From Bacteroidota bacterium (GTDB taxonomy: Bacteria; Chlamydiota; Chlamydiia; Chlamydiales; FEN-1388), in assembly GCA_013285825.1 (NCBI GenBank), contig JABDGV010000004.1, forward strand, positions 62,001 through 126,000: DNA of 64,000 nucleotides. Reading direction: 5' to 3'. Shown here piece by piece: positions 16,662 through 25,595 of the stretch. Each line of letters begins with the position of its first letter. Within the stretch, counting starts at the first letter, position 1. The notes beneath the pieces are model-generated. The model saw nothing but the letters and a program-made list of their open reading frames with translations, searched no databases and was not told the origin of the DNA. A program made the position numbers and the translations under genes.

Positions 16662-19600
16662 ATGTTCACCCCCTTTGATGCACGAAAGTCTTTGCCTGAT
16701 CGCGAATTGGAAGTTCTCTCCTTTTGGAAGAAGAAAAAGATTTTCGAGACAAGTTTAGAGAACCGCAAGGATGCCAAGAGCTTCACCTTTTACGATGGCC
16801 CTCCCTTTGCAACGGGACTTCCTCACTATGGCCATCTCCTTGCCGGAACCATTAAAGACGTAGTCCCACGCTTTTGGACAATGAAGGGCTATAAAGTTCC
16901 TCGCCGCTTTGGATGGGACTGCCACGGACTCCCCATCGAAAATGAGATCGAAAAAGCATTGGGCCTTTCGGGCGCTGCCTCCATAGAAGAATATGGCATC
17001 CCAAAATTCAACGAAGAGTGCCGTAAGATCGTCCTACGCTATACCGATGAATGGCAATCCATTGTCGAGCGCTTTGGACGATGGGTCGACTTCTCCAAAA
17101 CATGGAAGACGATGGATCTTCCCTTTATGGAATCGATCTGGTGGGTCTTTGGACAGCTCTGGGAGAAAGGGCTTGTCTATGAAGGCTATAAGGTTATGCC
17201 CTTCTCAGCACGATTGGGTACGCCTCTCTCAAACTTTGAAGCCTCTGAAAACTATAAGGAAATCGATGATCCATCGGTGACCATTGCTGTTCCCTTGAAG
17301 GAAGCTGAAAACACCTTTCTGCTTGTTTGGACAACGACTCCCTGGACGCTTCTCTCAAACCTTGCAATTACAGTAGGTCCTGAAATTGACTATGCGGAAG
17401 TTTTGCATACAGCATCGGGCAAGCGCTATATTGCAGCTGAAGCTCGACTACCAGCCATCTTTGCAGAGGGAGAGGTATCCGTTCTTCGAAAGTTTAAAGG
17501 GAAAGAGCTGAAGGATAAGAAATATAAACCACTCTTTCAATATTTCGTTGATTTGGAAAAACAGGGCGCTTTTAGAGTCATTACCGATGATTTTGTCACG
17601 CTGGAAGATGGTACAGGCCTTGTCCATACTGCACCTGGTTTTGGTGAAGCGGACTTTTATGCCTGCCAGAAGAGCGGCATCCCTATTGTCTGCCCTGTCG
17701 ATCAAAATGGCCACTTTACCGGAGAGGTAGGGGAGTTCAAGGGCCGCTACATCAAAGATTGCGACAAAGAGATCATCAAAATCTTGAAGGGCCAAGGCCT
17801 TGTCCTCCGTCATGAAACGTTGCGCCACCGCTACCCCTTTTGCTGGAGATCGGATACGCCGCTCATCTACAAAGCGGTTGCAACCTGGTTTGTGCATGTT
17901 GAAAAAATCAAAGATAAGCTCTTAAACGCCAATAACCAGATCCACTGGGTTCCAGAGCATTTAAAACATGGCCGTTTTGGCAAATGGCTGGAGAATGCAC
18001 GTGACTGGGCAATCTCTCGAAATCGCTATTGGGGAACACCCATCCCGATCTGGAGAGCGGAAGATGGATCGATCCTCGTGGTGAAGTCCATTAAAGAGCT
18101 TGAAGAGTATTCAGGACGCAAAATTTCCGATCTTCATCGCCACTTAATTGACGATATCGAGATCAAAAAGGATGGTAAAGTCTATAAGCGCATTCCGGAA
18201 GTCTTTGACTGCTGGTTTGAGTCGGGTTCGATGCCCTATGGACAAAACCACTATCCCTTTGAAAACAAGGAAGAGTTTAAGAATAGCTTCCCAGCCGATT
18301 TTATCGCTGAAGGTCTCGATCAGACGCGTGGCTGGTTCTATACCCTTACCATATTGGCTGCAGCCCTCTTTGATAAGCCTGCATTTAAAAATGTCGTTGT
18401 AAACGGGATTGTGCTTGCAGCTGATGGGCAAAAGATGTCAAAGCGTCTCAAAAACTATCCCGATCCTCTGGATGTTGTCCATGACTTTGGAGCGGACGCT
18501 GTACGCCTCTATCTTCTTGCAAGTCCCGTTGTACGGGGAGATGATTTATGTTTTTCCAAAGCAGGCGTTGAAAATACCCTTCGAGGAGTGCTGCTGCCTC
18601 TCTGGAATGCAGCCTCCTTCTTCTCTACCTATGCCAAGATCTATTCATGGAAACCTGAGAATGCGGCCACGCAGTTTTCATCTGAGATCGATAGTTGGAT
18701 TCTTTCACGTCTTGGAACACTTGTCGAGCATGTCGATGAGGCGATGTCTAAGTATGAGCTAAGCTTGGCGGTTCAGCCCTTTGTGCAGTTTGTTGATGAT
18801 TTGACCAACTGGTACATCAGGCGTTCTAGAAGACGTTTCTGGAACGATGAGGAGTGTGCTGACAGAAATGAGGCCTTTACTGCGCTTTACCGAGTGTTAA
18901 AAACGCTCGTTCAGGTGGCAGCGCCCTTCGTTCCCTTTACTGCTGAGATGATCTGGCAGGAGCTCAAGTCTAAGAACGATTTAGAATCAGTACACCTCAC
19001 CGATTTTCCAAAAGGGGCTGATTTCCCTAAAAATCATGAACTTGAAGCGGCTATGAGCGCTGTTCAAAAGGCGGCGAGCTTAGTCCATGCTCTTCGCAAA
19101 GAGCAGAAGATCAAGGTTCGACAACCTCTTCCTAAAGCAATCGTTATTTCAACAAACAGAGAAGTGCTTCGCTATCTTCAAGAGCATGCAGCGCTTCTTG
19201 CTGATGAGACGAATGTTAAGCAAGTTGAGTTTTCCGATCGGGAAGAGGATGTTGTTCACATTCAGCCTAAGCCCAACTTCCGGATACTTGGTAAGAAGGT
19301 TGGAAAGCGCATGAAAGAGGCGCAAGAGGTCATTTCAAAGTTAACCCCTGAGCAGATCAAAGATGTGCAGGCGGGAAAAACCATCACTGTGCAGGACTTT
19401 ACTTTTGATCCAGAAGATGTTGAGGTTCAAAGAGTTGTCAGAGAGGGAATGGTAGCGCAAAACGAGGGGAATCTAACTATTGCTCTTGATACGCACCTTA
19501 CGCCTGAGTTGATCGAAGAGGGTTTTGTTCGAGAAGTCGTCAACAAGATCAATACTGTACGACGCGATCTTGGTTTGAAAGTAACCGATCGCATCACCGT

Positions 19601-19775
19601 TGTTTTAGGATCTACTGAGCCTGTATATACAGCTATCAAAGCCAATAAACCCTATATCATGCAAGAGGTGCTTGCAACTTCATTTGAGTTGGGAGAGGCT
19701 AAAGGCGAAGAGTGGGATTTGAATGGCGAGATGGCCAAAATTGAAGTGGTAAAAGATGCATCCTATAGTGTTTGA
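16662..19775 (+). CDS. ileS: Isoleucyl-tRNA synthetase
   Basis: A class I synthetase of 1037 residues that charges tRNA-Ile in the cytoplasm. The HIGH signature is HYGH at 55-58 (in GLPHYGHLLAGT), KMSKR is at 591-595, and DWAISRNRYWGTPIPIW, the editing-domain region and the anticodon-binding C-terminus are present. Length and the HYGH/KMSKR forms fit the eukaryal-type (IleS2) subclass known from chlamydiae, which lacks the C-terminal Cys4 zinc site of the usual bacterial enzyme and is associated with mupirocin insensitivity. The gene overlaps the following HAD gene by 20 bp. Confidence 0.98.
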   Translation: MFTPFDARKSLPDRELEVLSFWKKKKIFETSLENRKDAKSFTFYDGPPFATGLPHYGHLLAGTIKDVVPRFWTMKGYKVPRRFGWDCHGLPIENEIEKALGLSGAASIEEYGIPKFNEECRKIVLRYTDEWQSIVERFGRWVDFSKTWKTMDLPFMESIWWVFGQLWEKGLVYEGYKVMPFSARLGTPLSNFEASENYKEIDDPSVTIAVPLKEAENTFLLVWTTTPWTLLSNLAITVGPEIDYAEVLHTASGKRYIAAEARLPAIFAEGEVSVLRKFKGKELKDKKYKPLFQYFVDLEKQGAFRVITDDFVTLEDGTGLVHTAPGFGEADFYACQKSGIPIVCPVDQNGHFTGEVGEFKGRYIKDCDKEIIKILKGQGLVLRHETLRHRYPFCWRSDTPLIYKAVATWFVHVEKIKDKLLNANNQIHWVPEHLKHGRFGKWLENARDWAISRNRYWGTPIPIWRAEDGSILVVKSIKELEEYSGRKISDLHRHLIDDIEIKKDGKVYKRIPEVFDCWFESGSMPYGQNHYPFENKEEFKNSFPADFIAEGLDQTRGWFYTLTILAAALFDKPAFKNVVVNGIVLAADGQKMSKRLKNYPDPLDVVHDFGADAVRLYLLASPVVRGDDLCFSKAGVENTLRGVLLPLWNAASFFSTYAKIYSWKPENAATQFSSEIDSWILSRLGTLVEHVDEAMSKYELSLAVQPFVQFVDDLTNWYIRRSRRRFWNDEECADRNEAFTALYRVLKTLVQVAAPFVPFTAEMIWQELKSKNDLESVHLTDFPKGADFPKNHELEAAMSAVQKAASLVHALRKEQKIKVRQPLPKAIVISTNREVLRYLQEHAALLADETNVKQVEFSDREEDVVHIQPKPNFRILGKKVGKRMKEAQEVISKLTPEQIKDVQAGKTITVQDFTFDPEDVEVQRVVREGMVAQNEGNLTIALDTHLTPELIEEGFVREVVNKINTVRRDLGLKVTDRITVVLGSTEPVYTAIKANKPYIMQEVLATSFELGEAKGEEWDLNGEMAKIEVVKDASYSV

Positions 19776-20394
19776 GGCAGCCATTTTTGACTTTGATGGG
19801 GTGGTAGTGGACTCTGGGCCTCTCCATGAAAGAGCTTGGATCCAGGTAGCAAAAGAGAGGTCGCAGCCCATAACCCATGAAATCTTTTTAAAAGGTTTTG
19901 GTGTTAAAAATGCTCTCTTCATTCGTGATATGCTCAAATGGAGCCAAGATCCTAATGAGATCGAAAAAATTATCGATCGTAAAGAAGAGCTCTTTCAATC
20001 CTATCTCAAAACCGATGAGCTTCATATCGTTCCAGGGGTTGATACCTATGTTCGAGAGCTCAAACGAAAGGGGATTTTGGTAGCTCTTGGCTCTTCATCC
20101 ATTCGGAAAAATATCATTCTGGTGCTTGCTAAGCTCCAATTAGAAGATCTTTTCGAAGTGATTATTTCTGGAGAAAATGTCACGCACGGCAAGCCTGATC
20201 CGGAGGTTTTTTTGAATGCAGCTAAAGCATTGAATATGGCGCCTTCCAAGTGCTGTGTCTTCGAAGATGCACCTTTGGGGATTGAAGCGGCCCTTCGAGC
20301 AGGAATGAAGGTCATTGCTTTGACAACGACCTTTTCTAAAGAGCACTTATCAACTCTCAATCCTGATGCTATTTGGGATTCCTTTAGTTCTTAA
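19756..20394 (+). CDS. HAD-superfamily hydrolase (beta-phosphoglucomutase-like)
   Basis: A 212-residue haloacid dehalogenase-like phosphatase or phosphomutase. Motif I is DFDGVVVDS (nucleophile D12, acid D14), motif II is LGSSS near residue 115, the conserved Lys is in GKPDPEVF, and motif III is FEDAPLGIEAA. The helical cap between motifs I and II places it with beta-phosphoglucomutase and phosphoglycolate phosphatase relatives. The ATG lies inside the end of ileS, so translation is probably coupled. Its stop shares TTAA with the convergent lepB stop. Confidence 0.9.
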   Translation: MHPIVFEAAIFDFDGVVVDSGPLHERAWIQVAKERSQPITHEIFLKGFGVKNALFIRDMLKWSQDPNEIEKIIDRKEELFQSYLKTDELHIVPGVDTYVRELKRKGILVALGSSSIRKNIILVLAKLQLEDLFEVIISGENVTHGKPDPEVFLNAAKALNMAPSKCCVFEDAPLGIEAALRAGMKVIALTTTFSKEHLSTLNPDAIWDSFSS

Positions 20395-22310
20395 CTCTTT
20401 CCTAAAATTGCTTCTCGAAACTGATTGAGCCTTAGGTTTCGAGCTCTTTTAAAATAATGAAGCCCTGCCCACAAGATGCCAATCATCAACGCAGAAATCA
20501 AAAGCGTATACATCGAAGGTCCTGTATAAGGTTGTGGAGGCAGGAAGAGCGTCGTTTCATCGACTCGGCCTTGCGTGGGCCAGAATCTCAAAACAGTTGT
20601 TCCCTGAATATTGTTTTCTGGGACAACACCAAAGATACGGCTATCCAAGCTCATTGCATGGTTATCGCCTAAGAGGACGTAGCTCTCCTTCGGAATGGTG
20701 AGTCCAAAGTTCTTAAAGAAATCGGGATTGAATCCTCCATGCTCATCAATAGGTGAGCCAATATCTTGGAATGCAAAGTAGGAATAGTCTTTGGATTGGC
20801 GCATGATCTCGAGCGCTTCAAAGCGTTGAAGAAGGGGATCCTGCGGAGATACAATTTCATGTCCTAGCAGGTAGAATCCGCCATTTCTAAAATAGGCATA
20901 GCGAGAGGGAAAACGCTGGAAATTGGTCTGCTCATAGCGGTTATACCACTCGATTCCGACGTTGTAGAAGAGCTGCAGCTCTTGATCGTTTTTGGGGTAG
21001 ATGGGGTGGTCGCTTTCAAGCTCAGTTGCAAAAGAGCCCAATCGAATCAGGTACGCTTTGCCGTGATAAAACTCATAGGTGCCATCTGGAATTCTGTCTG
21101 GGACTGTCACTGCGTGGTTAGGGTCGAAAATACCATTTTCGTTATAGCGGCACGCTTTGCCGCCTCGCACAACAAATCGAGCGGTGTAGAGGTTATTTAA
21201 AACTTCTTCACACGCCTTTTCTGAAAGTGGAATCCAGGAGGTGCAGGTTGCAATAAGGGGCACATTGAAGTCATTGGATTGTCCTTCTTGGGACTTTGGC
21301 AGGGTTGGGCTGTGCTTGAGTTCTACATAAAGCATAGCATCGTTTGAGGTGTAGCCAAGGGTATTTGCTTCTTTGGGGAGCTCGGAAGGCAGTAGAAGCC
21401 TTGCTTGTGCATAGTTGGATATACCCCAGAACTCTCCAATAGAGCGAGGATATTTTCGTGCAGATTCAGACTCTGAAAACTCTTCGACCCAGCTTCCTGA
21501 AGGGCCTGCGATCTTTGATTCTATAGCACCGTTGTCAAAGACAGTGACTTTACCAACAGGTAAGTTGAAGTGCTTAATCGTATAGGTTCTGCTCTTACCG
21601 AAACGGCTGATGTGGGAGACATCGATGGTTCCGTCAAATTGGAGAAAAGGGACGTATTCAAGGTTTGGGCAAGATTCGACAGGCATTGTGGTTACCTTTG
21701 AACCGTCGGCAGAAAGGCAGTAGATGTTTCCGCCGTAAAAGTAGATCGATTCCTCAGGTAAAGCTACACATCGTTTGACATAGCGCCGTTTTCCTGGAAA
21801 GAGGCCAAAATACATGGTGTCTACGTCTGGAAGAGGAAGGCCGTCTCCGGTAATAACTGTGATAGAGCCATGTCTAACTCTTGAGGGGTTAAAAGCGAGG
21901 TGGTTCGTTTGGAAAGGGATATTAATGCCATAGGCTGTTTTTGAAACGAGAACGCGATCACACTCCTTGAATGTGGGACGCATCGAACCTGTGGGGATTT
22001 CATACAGCTCAAACCAGCTTTGACGAGCAACTCCTGCGAATGCCAACGCAATGATTAAGGTTATAACGAGCTCTTTAATACCTCGGACCAGCTTTCCTCC
22101 ACGGGAGTGAAGATGCTCTTGGATAAAAGGAGCCTCTTTTCGTCCAGCTTCAACGTCCCCTGCAATCACACTTGCATCAAGACGTTTGAGCGGTTCTTCG
22201 AGTGATTTTGCACGCTCAGGCATGGACTTTGATTCTTCACACCAGCAGGAGACGGCATCATCTCGAAGCTTTTGCAAAGCCTTTAAGGAGAGTTTACGTT
22301 TAAACCACAT
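20391..22310 (-). CDS. lepB: Signal peptidase I, chlamydial large form
   Basis: Membrane-bound protease that removes signal peptides from exported proteins, of which this window encodes many. A basic cytoplasmic N-terminus leads to one membrane segment (79-94). The catalytic serine is S109 (PTGSMRPT) and the lysine K179 (RYVKRCVALP); the GDNHAMSLDSR box is near the C-terminus, followed by a second hydrophobic segment. With 639 residues it is about twice the E. coli-type core length because of a long insertion between the Lys box and the GDN box, as known for chlamydial enzymes. Convergent with the HAD gene. Confidence 0.96.
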   Translation of the reverse strand: MWFKRKLSLKALQKLRDDAVSCWCEESKSMPERAKSLEEPLKRLDASVIAGDVEAGRKEAPFIQEHLHSRGGKLVRGIKELVITLIIALAFAGVARQSWFELYEIPTGSMRPTFKECDRVLVSKTAYGINIPFQTNHLAFNPSRVRHGSITVITGDGLPLPDVDTMYFGLFPGKRRYVKRCVALPEESIYFYGGNIYCLSADGSKVTTMPVESCPNLEYVPFLQFDGTIDVSHISRFGKSRTYTIKHFNLPVGKVTVFDNGAIESKIAGPSGSWVEEFSESESARKYPRSIGEFWGISNYAQARLLLPSELPKEANTLGYTSNDAMLYVELKHSPTLPKSQEGQSNDFNVPLIATCTSWIPLSEKACEEVLNNLYTARFVVRGGKACRYNENGIFDPNHAVTVPDRIPDGTYEFYHGKAYLIRLGSFATELESDHPIYPKNDQELQLFYNVGIEWYNRYEQTNFQRFPSRYAYFRNGGFYLLGHEIVSPQDPLLQRFEALEIMRQSKDYSYFAFQDIGSPIDEHGGFNPDFFKNFGLTIPKESYVLLGDNHAMSLDSRIFGVVPENNIQGTTVLRFWPTQGRVDETTLFLPPQPYTGPSMYTLLISALMIGILWAGLHYFKRARNLRLNQFREAILGKS

Positions 22311-22491
22311 AGATATTTCTCGTTTGAAGTTCGAAGTGTACGATGAGAGAGCTTTGGTCGCAATCGGAATTTGTGTATGCAGAATGTATGCGTTTTTACA
22401 CTTTTTAACCCTCTATTTTTGTGCCCCTTCTGTTAATTACTTGGTGATAAGTCAAAGACCGTTTTGAGTTAAGCCAAAGTGGTATTGTTTT

Positions 22492-22520
22492 CGTAAGTCC
22501 TTGATTTCCAAGGACTTACG
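22492..22520. terminator. Hairpin between lepB and the upstream minus-strand gene
   Basis: A perfect 12-bp stem CGTAAGTCCTTG/CAAGGACTTACG with loop ATTTC. On the plus strand it is followed by TACTGTTTT. It lies in the 434-base stretch 22311-22744 that otherwise holds the lepB leader and a frame whose coding status is doubtful. Confidence 0.7.
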
Positions 22521-22744
22521 TACTGTTTTAGAGAGAAGATTTGATACTTTAGAGAGAGCTCTTAATGCCTGCTGTCTCTGTTCGTAGATGCGAGGATTTT
22601 GAGGAGCCACACTGGAATAAATCCACTATTTCGACCGGCTGCGAGGCAGCATCTATTGTGCTTTCCTCCTCGGCTGTGGCTATGGCCACTGGCTCGTCGT
22701 AAATCACAACATCTGTAGCCTCTCGCTCGGTGGAAATAGTCGAG

Positions 22745-23308
22745 TTATATTCCCGCGTGACTCCTAATCGTCCTAATATGTACTGGATTTGGGGCTGTTT
22801 CGATCTCAATCCAATAGGGAAATGCTGGAGTCCCAGGGGGAGGTGCATAGTAGAGAGTTCCCCTTTTTCCTGCAAGATCGCTGCCATCGCTGGGCCATTG
22901 AACGGCGAAAGCTGAACAGGGAAGAAAATAGGATTTATCATTGACGATGATTTGAGGATTCCAGATCGAGCGAACGTCGAGCTCTCCTGGCATAGGAGGA
23001 GGGCCTGCTCTTCGTTTTGCTTTTTCCGGAATGGGAGTAAGTTTTAAGCGAAGAAGCGTTGGAATAAAACCTCTCTCTTGAGTTGAGTGGTCTCTTTGAA
23101 TATGATACATATGCGGTTCATCATCAGCAGGTTTTTCAAGAAGCGTGATTTCAGAGTCATTTTTTTCTAGGATTGAAAGTTCCGTTTGGTTACCACGTAA
23201 ATTCCAGGTAATGCTATCTCCTTTTGAACCGAGAAAAAGTTTATCAAGAACAGTAAGGCAGTAGAGGTTAGAAGTGGCGAGTAGGAAACAGCAAATATGA
23301 ACAAACAT
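22745..23308 (-). CDS. Exported hypothetical protein (in the position of CT021)
   Basis: A 187-residue protein with an N-terminal signal peptide (about residues 1-18). No family is recognised. The sequence is proline-rich around 105-125 (RRAGPPPMPGELDV) and beta-rich after that. In Chlamydia trachomatis a conserved hypothetical gene (CT021) follows ileS-lepB, so this is a plausible counterpart by position. The frame ends at 22745, but another minus-strand frame overlapping the last 197 bases stays open to 22549 and reads as a plausible acidic tail, so a frameshift or sequence error near 22745 is possible. Divergent from aroB, with 12 bp of start-region overlap. Confidence 0.6.
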   Translation of the reverse strand: MFVHICCFLLATSNLYCLTVLDKLFLGSKGDSITWNLRGNQTELSILEKNDSEITLLEKPADDEPHMYHIQRDHSTQERGFIPTLLRLKLTPIPEKAKRRAGPPPMPGELDVRSIWNPQIIVNDKSYFLPCSAFAVQWPSDGSDLAGKRGTLYYAPPPGTPAFPYWIEIETAPNPVHIRTIRSHAGI

Positions 23309-24349
23309 CTACAAGACCCCAATCTACTACCTACTATAGAGGAATTGCTTAGAGCAGTGCAACCAAGTAAAGGTTGCTTATTGCTTTACGACTCTCAAAT
23401 TCCTCAAAAAGTTGTAACCAAAATTCAAGAAGCGCTTGATCCACGAGCAACTTTCGGGATTTCTGGCGGCGAAAAAATTAAAAGCATCGATGGCTACCAA
23501 AAGATTGTCTCATGGCTACTTCAAAAGACAGCAACTTCTAAAGACCGGCTTATCGTTTTAGGTGGAGGGTCGCTTATCGATCTTGGGGGATTTGTTGCAT
23601 CAACCTATCATCGCGGGATGAAACTTGAGCTTATTCCATCCACACTCCTTGCTATGGTTGATGCCTCCATTGGTGGAAAAAATGGTATCAATATCGACGG
23701 CATTAAAAACGTCGTTGGCACTATTTATCAACCCTCTGCAATCTTTATTTGTCCCGGTTTGCTCGATAGTTTTTCAAAGGAAGAGCTCTTGTATAGCGTT
23801 CCTGAAATGGTTAAACATGCACTGCTTGATTCAGAAAGTCATTTTCACGCAATAGAAGAGCACTTTAAAAAAGGAAACTGGACAGATCTTATTGAAAGAA
23901 GTGCTCGATTCAAAAGTGCTTTAGTGCACAATACTTCCGAAAAAAGAGATCTTTTGAACTTAGGCCATACCATTGGACATGCTATTGAAGGCGTTTTAGG
24001 GCCGAGCTGTTCTCATGGCAGTGCTGTGTTTGCAGGCTTGCTTGGAGAGATTGGATTGGGAGTTCATTTGGGTCTGACCAATCCCGAAGTACTAAAACGT
24101 CTAGAAAAGCTGCCACTCTATTCAATTTTTCCCGATCTTCGTTCAATTTCATTTGATGAGCTATTTGAGAAAATGGTTCGGGATAAAAAGAGTATAAATG
24201 GAAAGGTTGGAGTTGTTTTTATCAAGGATATTGGATCGCCAATTGGTGTTCGTTTTGTTGACCGTTCTGCTTTGGAATATGCGTGGGGAGTGTGCCAAAT
24301 GAGGAGTGTCCAAATGAGGAGTGTCAATGGCTACCAAAATCGTAGTTAG
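23297..24349 (+). CDS. aroB: 3-dehydroquinate synthase
   Basis: Converts DAHP to 3-dehydroquinate, step 2 of the shikimate pathway. It carries the NAD-binding GGGSLIDLGGF motif near residue 95, the metal-site region SVPEMVKHALL (Glu of PEM) and the metal-binding HTIGHAIE. Length 350 is normal. AGGAAA lies just before the start. It heads the operon aroB-aroDE-aroA-aroK-aroC. The last codons consist of a perfectly repeated 15-bp unit (QMRSV twice) that also carries the ribosome-binding site of aroDE, and the gene overlaps the next start by 23 bp. Confidence 0.95.
   Translation: MNKHLQDPNLLPTIEELLRAVQPSKGCLLLYDSQIPQKVVTKIQEALDPRATFGISGGEKIKSIDGYQKIVSWLLQKTATSKDRLIVLGGGSLIDLGGFVASTYHRGMKLELIPSTLLAMVDASIGGKNGINIDGIKNVVGTIYQPSAIFICPGLLDSFSKEELLYSVPEMVKHALLDSESHFHAIEEHFKKGNWTDLIERSARFKSALVHNTSEKRDLLNLGHTIGHAIEGVLGPSCSHGSAVFAGLLGEIGLGVHLGLTNPEVLKRLEKLPLYSIFPDLRSISFDELFEKMVRDKKSINGKVGVVFIKDIGSPIGVRFVDRSALEYAWGVCQMRSVQMRSVNGYQNRS
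24295..24324 (+). repeat. 15-bp tandem repeat duplicating the aroDE ribosome-binding site
   Basis: CCAAATGAGGAGTGT occurs twice in tandem. Each copy contains GAGGAG; the second lies 6-7 nt before the aroDE ATG at 24327. In the aroB frame the repeat encodes QMRSV twice. Confidence 0.9.
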
Positions 24350-25595
24350 TATTGCTCCGCAATCGAGAGAGGAGTTCCAAGAGCAATACCCTCAAGCAAA
24401 GGCTTTAGGTGATATTGTCGAAATTCGAACCGATCGAGGCTTTATCCCCGATCAATCGTTGGCAGGGGAATCTGTGCTCATTACAGGTCCTTGTCCTGAA
24501 ATTCTTCAGCCCATGATGCTCGATGTGCCCTATGAGCGTTTGGCCGATGTTCAAAAGCTAAAGCAGCAATTTCCAAAAACTAAAATACTCGGCTCCTACC
24601 ATGGACCTTTTGAAAATGTGAATGAAATAATTCAAAAGCTCGACGCATCCCCTGTTGATTTTATCAAGATTGCCTGTCCATGCAAAAACGCCTTAGAGGC
24701 CTTAGAGCTTGTATCTATTCTCAACGCACCTCCTACTAAAAAACCTTTGACCATAGTTCCAATGGGCGAGCAAGTATCCTTTGGTCGAGTAGTTGCTGCC
24801 TGCCTCGGATCGCACCTTACCTTCACCTGTTTAGATAATAGGCCGGTAGCGCCAGGACAGATCTCAGCCGAAGAGATGATTAAGCGGTATCGAGTACAAT
24901 CCATCACGCAACTTTATGGGCTTATTGGAAGTCCAGTAACTCGCTCACCCTCCTACATAACGCATAATCATGTCTTTCAATCGCTGAATGTGCCTGCTGC
25001 CTATGTAAAAATTGATCTGAAGCCTGAGGAAGTAGAAAAAGCTATGCCGCTTCTTCAGCTGTGCCGATTTCGCGGCTTGAGCGTGACGATGCCCTTAAAG
25101 GGCAAGTTTGGTCCAAATCCTGTGAACACAATTCGTATAAACCCTTCGGACATTGAGACCTTTAATACCGACGGACGTTCGGTGAAAGAGCTTTTGGAAG
25201 AAAAGGTTGACCTTTCACGATCAACGGTTTTGATTATAGGGGCAGGAGGAACTGCTCAAGCGATTGCCCAAGCGCTTTCAAAAGCAGGCGCTTCTCTTAT
25301 AATTTCGAATAGAACAGAAGAAAAGGCAGAAGCATTGGCAAAACTGTTCGGAGCCCAAACATGTCCCTTTGGCACTTTGCCAGAAGTTCAAGTCGTAATT
25401 CAGGCTACCTGCTCCGAAGATATTCGGCTTCCTGAAATCTCATCTATGCATGTCGTTCTCGACGTGTTATTTCCGGATGAGTCTCCCTTTCTGAAAGAGT
25501 GCAAAAAGAAGGGGGCTAAAACCATTTCCGGGCTCGACATGTGGAAGCGTCAAGCAGCTCATCAATTTGATATTTGGCTGGGAGCTAAGCAATGA
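24327..25595 (+). CDS. aroDE: Bifunctional 3-dehydroquinate dehydratase/shikimate dehydrogenase
   Basis: A 422-residue fusion catalysing steps 3 and 4 of the shikimate pathway. The N-terminal half (about 1-195) is a type I dehydroquinase: the Schiff-base lysine is in PVDFIKIACP and the general-base histidine in LGSYHGPF. The C-terminal half (about 200-420) is AroE, with LIGSPVTRSPSYITHN at its start and the NADP fold GAGGTAQAIA near 310. This fusion is characteristic of chlamydiae and of plants. ATG at 24327 is chosen over an in-frame GTG at 24321 because GAGGAG is ideally spaced. It overlaps aroA by 4 bp. Confidence 0.96.
   Translation: MATKIVVSIAPQSREEFQEQYPQAKALGDIVEIRTDRGFIPDQSLAGESVLITGPCPEILQPMMLDVPYERLADVQKLKQQFPKTKILGSYHGPFENVNEIIQKLDASPVDFIKIACPCKNALEALELVSILNAPPTKKPLTIVPMGEQVSFGRVVAACLGSHLTFTCLDNRPVAPGQISAEEMIKRYRVQSITQLYGLIGSPVTRSPSYITHNHVFQSLNVPAAYVKIDLKPEEVEKAMPLLQLCRFRGLSVTMPLKGKFGPNPVNTIRINPSDIETFNTDGRSVKELLEEKVDLSRSTVLIIGAGGTAQAIAQALSKAGASLIISNRTEEKAEALAKLFGAQTCPFGTLPEVQVVIQATCSEDIRLPEISSMHVVLDVLFPDESPFLKECKKKGAKTISGLDMWKRQAAHQFDIWLGAKQ

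Noticed and set aside
22549-22744. Separate gene on the minus strand
   Set aside because: Kept only as a possible frameshifted tail; it has no ribosome-binding site and its first half is a shadow of the 187-residue gene.
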